NCBI GenBank assembly: GCA_034670025.1
Contig: JAXMOE010000001.1
Location: 868,001 to 932,000 of the forward strand
Reading direction: 5' to 3'
DNA from: PGYR01 sp034670025
Lineage (GTDB): Bacteria > Bacteroidota > Ignavibacteria > Kapaibacteriales > UBA2268
DNA length: 64,000 nt
A model generated the notes under the pieces. It searched no databases and was not told the DNA's origin. It was given only the letters and a program-made list of their open reading frames with translations. This document shows positions 17,601-28,000 of this stretch, in pieces (the stretch's first letter is position 1; the number at the start of each line of letters is the position of its first letter). Position numbers and translations under genes: made by a program.

Positions 17601-19259
17601 ATGGATACTTTGCTACATAATTTTAATACTAAAGACCAAGTAAGACCTGAAGGAGTAATTCCCAAAAGGAGGAATGGTCTGCTAATTGAAGCTGGATTAG
17701 AAAAATACTCTGGCACTTGGGGCAGAAAACAAGTAAAGCATTTGCTTAGCCGATGTACATTTGGTCCCAACATGCAAGATTTGAGTAGATTCGAGGGGTT
17801 GTCTTTTGACAAAGCTATCGACACTATTCTCGACTTCAATGAAACAACACCACTTCCCTTAAACTATAATAATCAAAACGACCCTTATGCTAAAATAGGA
17901 GAAACTTGGGTAGGCACGCCCTACGCTAACAACTCTGTTGGGCAAAGATTAAATAGTTTCATGGCTCGTTGGTTTGGGAATATTGTAGGTAGTGAAAATA
18001 ATGTTGGCGAAAAAATGACATTATTTTGGCACAATCACTTTGTAACCCAGATTAATACTGTCAGACAGCCGAATTTTTCTTTTAGTTATTATAAGACTTT
18101 GAGAGAAAATGCACTTGGTAATTTCAAAACATTTACCGAGAAAATTACTATCGATGCCGCTATGTTGAAATACCTTAACGGTAACGAGAATGTAGTTGGC
18201 AGACCAAACGAGAACTTTGCTCGTGAGATATTAGAGCTATTCACTATAGGTAAAGGGCCACAAATTGGGCCAGGCAATTATACTAATTACACCGAAGATG
18301 ATGTAGTTTCTGCTGCTAAAGTACTTACTGGGTGGAGGAATCTGAGAGACACCAGCGAGACTAAATACTTCGCAGCTCTTCACGACCGCTCGGTAAAGCA
18401 ATTCTCATCTGCATTTGGCAATCAGACAATTCAAAATGCTAATGGTGAAGAAGAATACAAAGACTTAATAGCAATGATATTGGAGCAGGATGAAACTGCT
18501 AAACATATTTGCAGAAAAATATACAGATGGTTTGTTTATTATGAAATAGACGAACAGACGGAAAACAATGTCATAGCACCTATGGCAGATATATTCAGAG
18601 AAAATAAATACGAAATAAAGCCAGTATTGAAAGCACTTTTCTCCTCAGCTCACTTTTTTGATAATTGGAACATTGGTTGTGTTATCAAAAGCCCAATGGA
18701 CTTTATAGCCAACATATATAGAAACATAGAGTTAGAATTTCCAGATGATGTAAACGGCCAATACTCAGCTTGGTTAGCATTGGGAGTACAATACGCAGCC
18801 GTGCAGGAAATGATATTAGGCGAGCCACCAAGCGTAGCAGGATGGCCAGCTATGCACCAAGCACCAAGTTACCATAGATTTTGGATAACAAGTGTTTCTG
18901 CTCCTTACAGAGCAGTGTTGGGCGATTACTTAGCAGGTGTGGAAGAAATAAAAGGACGAGGTTTTACACTCAAGTTCAAAGAACTTGCTTTAGCTGAAAA
19001 AACAAGTATGCCTTCTGACCCAAATCAGTTGATTAAGGATTTATCTGATTTCTTTTTGCCACTAGAACTAACTGAACTACAGTTAGAGTACCTAAAATCA
19101 AACTTGTTACCTGATGATTTGCAAGATTACCAATGGACGGCTGTTTGGACGGCTTATGTAAATGACCCTGACAACGAAGAGAACACTAATATAGTTAGAT
19201 ATTTATTAAGAAACTTACTCCGTGCTATATTCAACATAGCAGAGTATAACTTATCATAA
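17601..19259 (+). CDS. DUF1800 family protein
   Basis: About 552 residues of DUF1800, a family nearly always encoded just upstream of a DUF1501 protein, as here (13 bp gap). Recognised motifs: KHLLSRCTFGPN near the N-terminus, MTLFWHNHFVTQ, NENFAREILELFTIG and YTEDDVVSAAKVLTGWR. I choose ATG 17601, preceded by TTTTGGGGGTATC, over an upstream frame start at 17556, whose extra 15 residues are unrelated to the family and lie against the terminator. No obvious signal peptide. The biochemical role of the family is not established; it is thought to be secreted or to help export of its DUF1501 partner. Confidence 0.88.
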   Translation: MDTLLHNFNTKDQVRPEGVIPKRRNGLLIEAGLEKYSGTWGRKQVKHLLSRCTFGPNMQDLSRFEGLSFDKAIDTILDFNETTPLPLNYNNQNDPYAKIGETWVGTPYANNSVGQRLNSFMARWFGNIVGSENNVGEKMTLFWHNHFVTQINTVRQPNFSFSYYKTLRENALGNFKTFTEKITIDAAMLKYLNGNENVVGRPNENFAREILELFTIGKGPQIGPGNYTNYTEDDVVSAAKVLTGWRNLRDTSETKYFAALHDRSVKQFSSAFGNQTIQNANGEEEYKDLIAMILEQDETAKHICRKIYRWFVYYEIDEQTENNVIAPMADIFRENKYEIKPVLKALFSSAHFFDNWNIGCVIKSPMDFIANIYRNIELEFPDDVNGQYSAWLALGVQYAAVQEMILGEPPSVAGWPAMHQAPSYHRFWITSVSAPYRAVLGDYLAGVEEIKGRGFTLKFKELALAEKTSMPSDPNQLIKDLSDFFLPLELTELQLEYLKSNLLPDDLQDYQWTAVWTAYVNDPDNEENTNIVRYLLRNLLRAIFNIAEYNLS

Positions 19260-19272
19260 TTAGGAGCATAAA

Positions 19273-20856
19273 ATGAAAAGAAGAGATTTTATAAAAACAA
19301 CTGGACTAACAAGCTCGGCAGTAATGCTGGGTGGTCTTAATGTTGCTAAAGGTGCTCCTATATTCGAACAATTTGCACAGTTAGCAAAGGCAGAAGACAG
19401 AAAACTAATACTAATATTCCTGAATGGTGGGAACGATGGGCTAAACACACTAATACCAATAGACCAATACGGTAACTTGGTCAATGCGAGAGCAAATGTA
19501 CTTATGCCTGAGAATACAATATTGAAGCTGAAAGATGATGTAGGGCTGAACCCTGCTATGCAAGGAATGAAAGAGCTTTACGACGAAGGAAAGCTACATA
19601 TTTTGCAATCTGTTGGTTACCCGCAACCCAATTTCTCACACTTTAGAAGTACTGATATATGGACATCGGCTTCGGACTCGAATCAAGTAGTTGGCTCTGG
19701 CTGGTTAGGAAGGGAAATTTATAGCAAGCACCCCACGTACCCAACTAATTACCCGAATACTGATTTTGCAGACCCACTTTCTATAACTTATGGGCCATTT
19801 GTCTCCCCCACTTGCCAAGGTCCAAGTTTGGGTATGGGTATGGCAATAACGCCAAACAATCAAGGTGAGATTGATATATACAATATCAATTCTGGAGGAA
19901 TTGACGAAGCACCCAATACCCCTGCTGGTGTTGAGTTGGACTATGTCAGACAGATAATAAACCAAACTCAACTCTATGGCGATACATTAGAATCCACTTT
20001 TGAAAAAGGTGGTACTATGAAGTCGAGAAAATGGGAACAAGCCACTGATGGCAACAGACTAATTGGTCAATTGCAAGTAACAGCTAAGTTAATAGCTGGT
20101 GGAAGCAAGACTAGAGTATTCGTCCACTCACTTGGTGGGTTTGACACTCACGCTAATCAAGTACAAGCTGCAGGCGATGTAGAAGGAGCTCACTACAATT
20201 TATTGAGAATGGTGTCCGAATCTGTTTCGGCTTTCCAAGATGAGATGAAACTACAGAATATGGAAGACAAAGTAGTTGGTATGACTTTCTCCGAGTTCGG
20301 AAGAAGAATACTATCAAACGCGAGCAATGGTACTGACCACGGTTCGGCTGCACCTATGTTTGTATTTGGCTCTAATGTTATACCAGACATTCAAGGAACT
20401 AACCCTATTATTCCTTCTAAAGTAACAGTGCAAGACAATTTGCCAATGCAGTTCGATTTCAGATCAATTTACGCATCGTTGCTCAAAGATTGGTTCGAGG
20501 TAGAAGGCGACGCACTCAATAATATTATGCTTGGTGAGTTCCAACACTTAGACATAATCAAGAAGACTGGCACAAGTGCTGTCAACACTGCTTTGGATAG
20601 TGATAGCTTGAATATATATCCGAATCCAATGAACGGAAGCGGTGGTAATGTGAAAGTAATGACAGAAAGTGGAATGACAATAATATCACTTTACAACGCA
20701 CGAGGTCAGGAAGTTCAGAGATTATTTGAAGGCAATACTATATCAGCAAGCAAGGAAGTTAGAATAAACACCAACGAATTGCAGTCAGGTAACTACCACT
20801 TGCGATTACAAACTGGCAACAGACAGATAGTGAAACCAGTTAAAGTAGTAAAGTAA
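19273..20856 (+). CDS. DUF1501 family protein with Tat-like signal and T9SS sorting domain
   Basis: A 527-residue protein of the DUF1501 family (sulfatase/alkaline-phosphatase-like fold). The N-terminus is MKRRDFIKTTG plus a hydrophobic stretch, which fits a twin-arginine signal (RRxFxK). The body has LILIFLNGGNDGLN and TFSEFGRRI, typical of the family. The C-terminal 80 residues ('NIYPNPMNGSGGN' to 'KPVKVVK') are a T9SS type A sorting domain. This implies folding in the cytoplasm, Tat export, then T9SS passage across the outer membrane. It follows the DUF1800 gene by 13 bp, and a terminator follows it, so the pair forms one operon. Confidence 0.88.
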   Translation: MKRRDFIKTTGLTSSAVMLGGLNVAKGAPIFEQFAQLAKAEDRKLILIFLNGGNDGLNTLIPIDQYGNLVNARANVLMPENTILKLKDDVGLNPAMQGMKELYDEGKLHILQSVGYPQPNFSHFRSTDIWTSASDSNQVVGSGWLGREIYSKHPTYPTNYPNTDFADPLSITYGPFVSPTCQGPSLGMGMAITPNNQGEIDIYNINSGGIDEAPNTPAGVELDYVRQIINQTQLYGDTLESTFEKGGTMKSRKWEQATDGNRLIGQLQVTAKLIAGGSKTRVFVHSLGGFDTHANQVQAAGDVEGAHYNLLRMVSESVSAFQDEMKLQNMEDKVVGMTFSEFGRRILSNASNGTDHGSAAPMFVFGSNVIPDIQGTNPIIPSKVTVQDNLPMQFDFRSIYASLLKDWFEVEGDALNNIMLGEFQHLDIIKKTGTSAVNTALDSDSLNIYPNPMNGSGGNVKVMTESGMTIISLYNARGQEVQRLFEGNTISASKEVRINTNELQSGNYHLRLQTGNRQIVKPVKVVK

Positions 20857-20878
20857 ATACGAAATAGACATAAAAAAA

Positions 20879-20917
20879 ACCCACTTTAGATTACTATCTG
20901 AAGTGGGTATATTTTTT
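20879..20917. terminator. Terminator between convergent genes
   Basis: Twelve-base stem ACCCACTTTAGA (20879-20890) / TCTGAAGTGGGT (20897-20908) with one G-T pair, an A run before it and a T run at 20911-20917. It can serve both the DUF1501 gene and the leftward gene at 20933-21427. Confidence 0.88.
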
Positions 20918-20932
20918 TAAGGTTACTTGTTC

Positions 20933-21427
20933 TTATATATTAAACATAAAGAAAGCACCTAAGTAAAGTTGCTCCAGACCACCAATAGTAAATTTAGCTT
21001 GTGGCATAAGAGTAAATCCACCTAAATCTATATTAGCACCAGCACCAACGTTTAATCCGATTTCACTACTTGAAGTGGAAGTTTCTCCACCAGCAAATGG
21101 TCCAAAATCAAAAGAAACAGTTACACTTGCATAGCTAAGTCCACCCAATAGATAGAAATTAGTCCCTTTGTTATCAGTCAAGTAGTAATGTGCATTTGCG
21201 TTGAATTCCCAAGCTGAAAGAGGATCATCTAAAAGATAATATTTGAAATCAGCAGCAAGATCGACAGGTAAATCAGCAGTTCCGTAAATACCAGCAACTT
21301 GAATTGCAAGTTCTTCTATATCTAAACCGTAACCTGCACCACCACCAACTTTAATATCAGCTTTAGTGCTCAATGTAGTAAATGCCATCATAGAAACAGC
21401 AACAAGAGCGAATAATAATTTTTTCAT
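20933..21427 (-). CDS. Small outer-membrane beta-barrel-like protein
   Basis: A 164-residue protein with a Sec signal peptide (cleavage about residue 23, after STKA-D). The mature part is glycine-rich with alternating hydrophobic strands and aromatic girdle residues, ending in 'LYLGAFFMFNI' with an aromatic near the end, as expected for an eight-stranded barrel. No specific family is recognised. It has its own leader with AAATTCTCC-type sequence upstream and shares the terminator at 20879-20917. Confidence 0.65.
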   Translation of the reverse strand: MKKLLFALVAVSMMAFTTLSTKADIKVGGGAGYGLDIEELAIQVAGIYGTADLPVDLAADFKYYLLDDPLSAWEFNANAHYYLTDNKGTNFYLLGGLSYASVTVSFDFGPFAGGETSTSSSEIGLNVGAGANIDLGGFTLMPQAKFTIGGLEQLYLGAFFMFNI

Positions 21428-21485
21428 AGATAAATTCTCCGTAATTTATAAATAGTTAATAATCAAATATAACAGTTTTTTTAAT

Positions 21486-21833
21486 ATGAAAAAGTATTTT
21501 CTATTTTTGTTGATAAATTTATTAGTCATTTCTTCGTGTAGTGAAGATGTAGGGCAGGAAGCTGATAAGGGGAACACAGATACTATTAGTATATCTAAAC
21601 CCGCTTTAGTAAGCGACACTAATTATAGAAATAATAAGATAGAGTCGGTAGAAGACCAGATAAATCAACTAAATAGAATAATAGGTATAAACAGGTCTCA
21701 ATTAGAAAAGTATGAGACAATGGTAGCACAAGGCGATACGTTAGACTTAAAAGGTTTGCCACTTTATGTTGAAGATTTGAAAAAAGCGATTAAGCTGAAA
21801 GAAGAAAGATTATCTAAGCTAAAAAAGAATTAG
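21486..21833 (+). CDS. Small coiled-coil lipoprotein
   Basis: A 115-residue protein with lipobox VISSC (Cys18). After a short Asp/Thr/Ser linker, residues about 50-115 are a charged helix with heptad-like spacing (IESVEDQINQLNRIIG ... LKEERLSKLKKN). No family recognised; an envelope-anchored coiled coil. It is divergent from the barrel gene and converges on the PorQ-like gene with a gap of only 2 bp. Confidence 0.6.
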   Translation: MKKYFLFLLINLLVISSCSEDVGQEADKGNTDTISISKPALVSDTNYRNNKIESVEDQINQLNRIIGINRSQLEKYETMVAQGDTLDLKGLPLYVEDLKKAIKLKEERLSKLKKN

Positions 21834-21835
21834 AC

Positions 21836-22771
21836 TTATATATCTAAGCCCAAGCTAAATCTGTGAAGTGCAATAGAACCACCATATTCTGAGTAAGCAT
21901 AATCAAAATTAAAGTCTTCGAACAATAGACCCAATCCCCCACTCAGTCCAGAAAGTCCTTTGTTTTCATCAGAAGTAGCGAAGTTGCGAATCTGATTATC
22001 ATAGCCAACCCTTACATTGATGTGGTCGCTTAGGTATAACTCGCCACCGAGAGAGAAATTCTGAAACCTTTCGCCAAACGAATCTACTTCATCTGCTAAG
22101 TGGTGTAAACTGAAGTTTACAAGCAGCGGAAGGCCTTTCAATCTGTGGTTTACTCCTAATCTTGCATCAACTGGTAGAGTACCCGTTTGTCCGTTGAGTG
22201 AGCTGATTTCAGTACCCAAATGAAGGATAGAAAACCCGATATTAGTCCTATCGTTTGCTCTGTAGAACATACCTGCATCCAGTGACATAGCCGACGAAGA
22301 TTGATCTTCTAATGTTAAAAATATAAACTTACCCGAAACACCATAATACCAATTAGAATCTAATTCATTGGAATAAGTAGCCCCAAATGACAAATCAGAC
22401 CCAGAAAAACCATTACCATAGAGCTGACCAGTCTTATCATAACTATCAAATGAACCATAGCTATTAAAATTAACTTGTGCAGCTAAGTTACCACCATCCA
22501 AATCCAAATCTTTGATATGATAAACCACGTTTCCAGAATTTATATCTAAGACGTGTTTGGAAAATGTGGTATAAAACGGTTTGCCTTCGGATGTTTGGAG
22601 CAAAGCTGGATTGAAAAACAACATAGAAGCGTCGCCTTCCACAGACACTACTGCGTTTGACATAGCCGCTGCCCTTGCCGTTGAGTTGAATCTAATAAAA
22701 TTATAAGGAGTATCGTCTGCTGAACTAATCGAAAAAGCTAAGAGAAAAACTACAATTACTATTGATTTCAT
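21836..22771 (-). CDS. porQ: PorQ-like type IX secretion outer-membrane protein
   Basis: A 311-residue outer-membrane barrel of the PorV/PorQ (FadL-like) type with a signal peptide to about residue 18. The start of the mature protein, YNFIRFNSTARAAAMSN, and the MLFFNPALLQ motif match the PorQ/PorV N-terminal pattern. PorQ is an accessory T9SS protein; in the same window are five proteins with T9SS sorting domains. Assignment to PorQ instead of another PorV-like paralogue rests on length and on the opening motif, so it is moderate. It may form a leftward run with the thioesterase gene, with a gap of 44 bp. Confidence 0.62.
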   Translation of the reverse strand: MKSIVIVVFLLAFSISSADDTPYNFIRFNSTARAAAMSNAVVSVEGDASMLFFNPALLQTSEGKPFYTTFSKHVLDINSGNVVYHIKDLDLDGGNLAAQVNFNSYGSFDSYDKTGQLYGNGFSGSDLSFGATYSNELDSNWYYGVSGKFIFLTLEDQSSSAMSLDAGMFYRANDRTNIGFSILHLGTEISSLNGQTGTLPVDARLGVNHRLKGLPLLVNFSLHHLADEVDSFGERFQNFSLGGELYLSDHINVRVGYDNQIRNFATSDENKGLSGLSGGLGLLFEDFNFDYAYSEYGGSIALHRFSLGLDI

Positions 22772-22815
22772 ATTATCTGACTTAAGTTGTTGTTTTTAAA
22801 ATAGTATAAATTATC

Positions 22816-23226
22816 TTATATATTGTTCTTATGCTTGTTCAACAAATCTACGTATATTTTTGGAGGTCTGACTGGTGTCATTTTTTCTCCATCTGCAAAC
22901 ACATGATTAGTGTAGCCCTCGGCTATTTTCTTCCCTTTGCATTCTATACTGTATATAAACTGAATTTTTGCTGATAATGTTTCACTTAGCTGAGTTTTTA
23001 TTTCCAACACATCGTCATATCGAGCAGGACTTATATATTTGACATAAGCATCAATTACTGGTAATATTAGCCCACTTGCCTCTACTTCTGTGTAAGCCAG
23101 ACCCAAATGTCTCATTAGCTCATTCCTTCCTATCTCAAAGAAAGAAAGGTAGTTGCCGTTGTACACAACACCCATTTTGTCAGTGTCGGCGTATATTACT
23201 CTTTTTTGTGCAGTAAACTCTAACAT
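22816..23226 (-). CDS. Acyl-CoA thioesterase (YbgC/4HBT hotdog family)
   Basis: A 136-residue single hotdog domain. The active-site motif is YADTDKMGVVYNGNY, with catalytic Asp16, in the usual N-terminal position for 4-hydroxybenzoyl-CoA/YbgC-type thioesterases, which hydrolyse acyl-CoA or acyl-ACP thioesters. The ATG overlaps the parB stop by one base (TAATG), a sign of translational coupling, though a functional link with chromosome partition is not expected. Substrate not predictable. Confidence 0.85.
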   Translation of the reverse strand: MLEFTAQKRVIYADTDKMGVVYNGNYLSFFEIGRNELMRHLGLAYTEVEASGLILPVIDAYVKYISPARYDDVLEIKTQLSETLSAKIQFIYSIECKGKKIAEGYTNHVFADGEKMTPVRPPKIYVDLLNKHKNNI

Positions 23227-24119
23227 TAGCTTAGCAACTCTAATAATCTATTCAAATCTTCGTTGGAATAGTAATCTATTACGATTGAACCTTTATCATT
23301 TTTCTTATACTTTATCTTAACATCAGTACCGAACTTAGTTCTAAGCTTATCTTCATTGTCTTCCAATATCGCTTTTAACTCTTGTGAAATCTCAGATTTG
23401 CTATCCTTTTTTGCAGATTTATTCTGTTTTCCATAGTTCTTTATGTACTCCTCGGTATCCCTTACATTCAGTTCATTTTCTAATATATGCTTCCAAGCGT
23501 GTACCCTATCGGCAGTACCTTCTAACGAAAGCAAAGCACGAGCATGCCCGTTCGATAGCTCGTTGTTACTCAAACTTTTCTGTATTGAGTCAGGCAGATT
23601 CAGCAACCTAAGATTGTTAGTAACAGTAGAGCGATTTTTGCCAACTTTTGTGGCTACTTGCTCTTGTGTCAAGTTGAACTCATCAATCAATCTTTTGTAA
23701 CTGATTGCTATTTCTATTGGGTTTAGGTCTTCACGTTGTAGGTTCTCGATAATAGCAAATTGGAGCATCTGCTCATCGTTCACATCTTCTTTGATGTAAG
23801 CTGGTATCTCTTTCAAGCCAACTAATTTGGAAGCTCTGTACCTTCTCTCACCCGAAATCAGCTCAAAGTGCTCCCCTACTCTACGTACAGATATTGGCTG
23901 TATCAGTCCGTGAGTCCTAATGCTATCAGCTAATTCTTCCAAAGCTTTTTGGTCAAATTCTTTCCTCGGTTGCCAAGGGTTTATTCTTATTTTCTTGATA
24001 GATATATGAGAACTAGAGCCAACATTTTTCTTTGCTGCCTCGTTTCTTTCGTTTCCTTTGCTATCTATGTCAGGTATCAGTGCGCTTAGCCCTTTACCCA
24101 ATCCTTTCTTCTTAACCAT
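23226..24119 (-). CDS. parB: Chromosome partitioning protein ParB
   Basis: A 297-residue ParB/Spo0J. The N-terminal KKKGLGKGLSALIPD is the ParA-stimulating segment; the CTP-binding ParB/Srx domain has ELISGERRYRA (GERR at 90-93) and ENLQREDLNPIE (125-136); the HTH is at about 149-171 and a dimerisation domain ends the protein. It binds parS sites near the origin, spreads as a CTP clamp and works with ParA; I did not find a canonical parS (TGTTTCACGTGAAACA) in the window. It follows parA by 1 bp. Confidence 0.95.
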   Translation of the reverse strand: MVKKKGLGKGLSALIPDIDSKGNERNEAAKKNVGSSSHISIKKIRINPWQPRKEFDQKALEELADSIRTHGLIQPISVRRVGEHFELISGERRYRASKLVGLKEIPAYIKEDVNDEQMLQFAIIENLQREDLNPIEIAISYKRLIDEFNLTQEQVATKVGKNRSTVTNNLRLLNLPDSIQKSLSNNELSNGHARALLSLEGTADRVHAWKHILENELNVRDTEEYIKNYGKQNKSAKKDSKSEISQELKAILEDNEDKLRTKFGTDVKIKYKKNDKGSIVIDYYSNEDLNRLLELLS

Positions 24120-24120
24120 A

Positions 24121-24897
24121 TTAATTTGTCTTTTTGGAATTGCTTATTATTTCTTTTGCTAATGATAAATAGTTCTGAGCACCTTTGGAAACAGCGTCAT
24201 ATAATATAACTGGTTTTCCGTGTGATGGTGATTCGGATAATCGAACATTTCTGTTGATTATTGTATCAAATACCTTGTCTTTGAAGTGCTGTTTTACCTC
24301 ATCCACTACATCATTAGATAAATTTAGTCTGCTGTCGTACATAGTTAGCAGTACGCCCTCTATTTCCAAATCATCATTCAGGTGTTTTCTTACTATACCA
24401 ATAGTGTTGAGCAGTTGCCCCAATCCTTCCAAGGCATAGTATTCGCACTGAACAGGAATCAGTACACTATTAGAAGCAGTCAAAGCATTCAGTGTTAATA
24501 GCCCTAATGATGGTGGGCAATCGATTATTATATAATCATACTTATAGTCTAACTTTGAGAATTTTTCCAAAAGCTGAGTTTCTCTGCTTTTCCTAGAAAT
24601 CATCTCAATCTCAGCACCAACCAAATCGATGTGTGATGGAACCAAGCTGAGAAATTCTAAATCAGTTTTCACAGTAGCGTCATCTATCTGGTCATCGTTG
24701 ACTAATATATCATAACTCGATATTTCTTGACTTTTGGAGTCCACACCCAAACCTGCTGTAGCATTTGCTTGGGGGTCCAAATCAATTAGTAATATTTTCT
24801 TTTCCATAGCAGCCAATGAAGCGGCTATGTTGACAGCTGTAGTTGTTTTGCCAACTCCACCTTTCTGATTTGCTATTGATATAATTCTATTTTGCAT
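24121..24897 (-). CDS. parA: Chromosome partitioning ATPase ParA/Soj
   Basis: About 258 residues, a deviant Walker-type ATPase. The deviant Walker A is KGGVGKTT (12-19 from the chosen start), then LLIDLDPQANAT and the YIIIDCPPSLG Walker B region. ParA binds DNA nonspecifically as an ATP dimer and is moved by ParB-parS complexes to segregate the chromosome. I use ATG 24897 (MQNRIISIANQKGG); an upstream frame start at 24927 adds residues foreign to the family. It forms an operon with parB and the thioesterase gene. Confidence 0.95.
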   Translation of the reverse strand: MQNRIISIANQKGGVGKTTTAVNIAASLAAMEKKILLIDLDPQANATAGLGVDSKSQEISSYDILVNDDQIDDATVKTDLEFLSLVPSHIDLVGAEIEMISRKSRETQLLEKFSKLDYKYDYIIIDCPPSLGLLTLNALTASNSVLIPVQCEYYALEGLGQLLNTIGIVRKHLNDDLEIEGVLLTMYDSRLNLSNDVVDEVKQHFKDKVFDTIINRNVRLSESPSHGKPVILYDAVSKGAQNYLSLAKEIISNSKKTN

Positions 24898-24953
24898 TAA
24901 AGTTACTTTTTTTCTTGAAAACCGCACTCAGTACGACTTGTGAATTTAAAAAT

Positions 24954-24990
24954 AAAAAACCCCTTTTCCTATTGTTTGGGAAAAGGGGTT
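24954..24990 (-). terminator. Rho-independent terminator of the vWA/T9SS gene
   Basis: Twelve-base stem AACCCCTTTTCC (24958-24969) / GGAAAAGGGGTT (24979-24990). On the minus strand the stem is followed by a run of six T (complement of 24954-24959). It ends transcripts from 25014-28628 before the parA promoter. Confidence 0.87.
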
Positions 24991-25013
24991 GATAACTTAA
25001 TTTTATACTTATA

Positions 25014-28000
25014 TTATTTTACAATCATCAATCTTTCGTTGAATGATTGTGTAGGAGTATTGAACTTGATTATATATACACCTGATTGTAAACTATTAGT
25101 TTCATATTCTATATTGTATATCTGACCAGATGTCTTCAACACTCTATTGTCTAACTCTGTAGCATTACCTACCATATCGTATAAAACAACACTGTGTTGA
25201 CCAGTTTCGATTGAACTCAAGACGGCTTCTATCTTGTTAGTAACTGGGTTTCTGTTTAACCCGATAGAAGGTTCTATTTCTGATAGAGTAAATAGTCTCA
25301 AATTCCCACCAACTTCACAAACACCATCCAAAGTAAATTTCTTTGTGTCTAAATTAAGCACTGCTATACCATCCGAAGTTATTTCAGCAGAAGTAATTTC
25401 AATATCAGAAATTTGCTCATTACCTAGTTTGGCCAACATTCTTATTGTTGTTATTGGTAAAGTGGCTTGAATCATTGCTTCTTTAGGATTGCTCGAATAA
25501 TTTATTTCACTTGTGAACTCCAACTCAGCTCTGTCACCTGCTAATTTGGTAAAATCTAAATCAATTGGCTGCATAACTGTATAGTTATAGTTTACTTTCA
25601 CTTTAATTTCTTTGTGAAGATTCTGATCCAAATTGTTGTCGTCATCCAAAATAAAGATTGGCAACCCAAACTCTTCACCAGGTTTTGCAGATAAGTCATT
25701 TGTGTTCACATCACCGTCAGCCATAATAATATTGAATATACCATTAGTATTTACAACAGTAGCAGTAACATCGCCATTGTCGTTTATAGCTTGAGAGCTG
25801 ATAATTGTCAAATCTGATTGTACAATTGGCAATGAGTTAAGAACTTCAAAATTAGGTGTAAAAGAAACTAAATTAGGAATTGCAACAGGTAAATCTACTA
25901 CATAACTAACTTCATTAGTTCCAACAATATTTCCTGATAAAGGTCTTAGCATTGTTTCATCATATTGCAGTGTAAACTCAATTTTAGTTGTACCTGATGC
26001 TTTGAACTCATCTGTTGTTGTAATTAAAAACTCTATTCCAGTAGTAGCACCAATATAATCTGATCTACTGATTGCATCTAAATTAGCAATTGCCAAATCA
26101 GGAACACCTTTAACAAGGATATTATCTAAAGTGACATCGCAAGGTTGTTCTACTACTAAATACAAAGTACCATTCACTTCATTGGGATTGTTTGCGTCGG
26201 GAGTGTACATAACATCCAAATCGTAAGTACCATTACCTGGAACTGTAAACGAAGTGTTAGACACATTAAACTCAACCATAGGACTTTGTGCAGCATCACC
26301 TACATAAGCATTTACAACATCAATTGGATCACTATTTGGGTTGGTAATAGTTATAGTTTTTGTGTCACTAGACCCAACTACCGAAGCAATTACTTCACTC
26401 AAGTTATTTACTTCTGGAGAGTTTATTTTGCCAGTTACATCTACTATTCTTTCTACATTGCCGCAACCGCTCTCAAAAGTAATTTGTCCGTTGTAAGTAC
26501 CATTAGTGCCAGACTCAAAAGATATAGTTACCGTTGCACTTCCCGAAGAAATATCATAATCAGAAGCGTCAACCGTAAACTCAGGTATATCAGAGTTAGC
26601 AGTTACATTATAACCAAAAGTATTCAAGTTAGTAAGAGTAATTTGTTGCGTTGTTGGACTACCAGTATTTGCACAAATAGTACCAAAATCAATTGGGGCA
26701 TTAGCTGAAGTAGTATAATCAATATCAATCATTTCACCAGTAATAGTAATGTTATAAGGACTATCGACTGAGTTATTAGTTAATATCAAATCTGTGGTGT
26801 GTGTACCAACCGCTTGTGGGGCAAATTCCACTTCCAAATCAGTACTATTAGTGCTATTGGCAGCAACTGTGAATGGTGTAAAGTTAACTACATTAAAGTG
26901 AGTACCATTTGCCAATTGTGCATCAGTAACTTCCAAATCAACTGGACCATTATTTGTAATATCAACTAATATATTTGAAGTTGGAGCTGTACAATTCACA
27001 TCAGCAAATTCGGGAGCAACGCCAGCAATCTCAGGATTACCTGCACCGCCACCTTTCAGTTTTGCTGAAAAATCACCTTTGTCAGTTCTAACAGTATATT
27101 CAGCTTCACGGTCACCTTGTTCAGAAGGACTGAAATATGCTTCAATGTCAATACATTCACCAGGTGCTAAAGTTCCATCTTGTGAAGTAACTGCAAAGTC
27201 ACTTTGGTGTGCACCACCTGTAATGATAATTCTATCAATTTCTAATGGTTCATCCGTTAGGTTACAAAATCTTTGTGTGAATGTTTCTGTCTTATCTTCG
27301 CCTTGGTTTACACTACCGAAAGTAATGTCTTCTGCAAATATAAATCCTGCTCTTGGTGTCATAGTCAAACCCGAACACCCAGTACCTTCGAATGTAATGT
27401 TACCTCCGAAAAACTCTCTGTTGTCAGGAGTAATTTCTACTTTTATAGTTCTGCTTTCATCTTGACTAAGAGTGAATGGAGGTGCAGAACCACCCCAATC
27501 AGACACTGTAAATATATTAGCAGGAGTAGAGTTGAACCCAGTGATTTCTAAGAAGTTCTTCTCTGCTGTTATCTCCACATCAAACTCACTAGCTTGGTTT
27601 AGAGGCAAATTTAATTCCAAGAAAGTACGATCATCAATATCCAAATTGGGCTTAACATCATCATCTATAGTATATGTTTCAGTGTCAGATACAGGTGGGT
27701 CAAAACCACTATAAGTTAGTTCTATTTCACCATCAGCACAACCAGATTCAAAATCAACATAACAAGGAGCAGGAGTACCGTACCCTTTTGCATCTTCTAA
27801 AATATCAGAATAAATTCTTTGAATATCTCTTTCATTAACCAAGTTTTTTTCAAATTTGCCACCAGTACGATTAGCCAAACTATTCAAAAAACTTTCGGAA
27901 GAAGAATTGTCATCTCCACTAAGTGGTCCAATTAATACAGAAAATACTGTAGTATTTGTTTCACTAGCTTTTCTATTTATTTCTGAGGTGTTGATATCTT

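Noticed and set aside
23226..24897. A parS site next to parAB.
   Set aside because: I looked for TGTTTCACGTGAAACA and close variants in and around the operon and found none.
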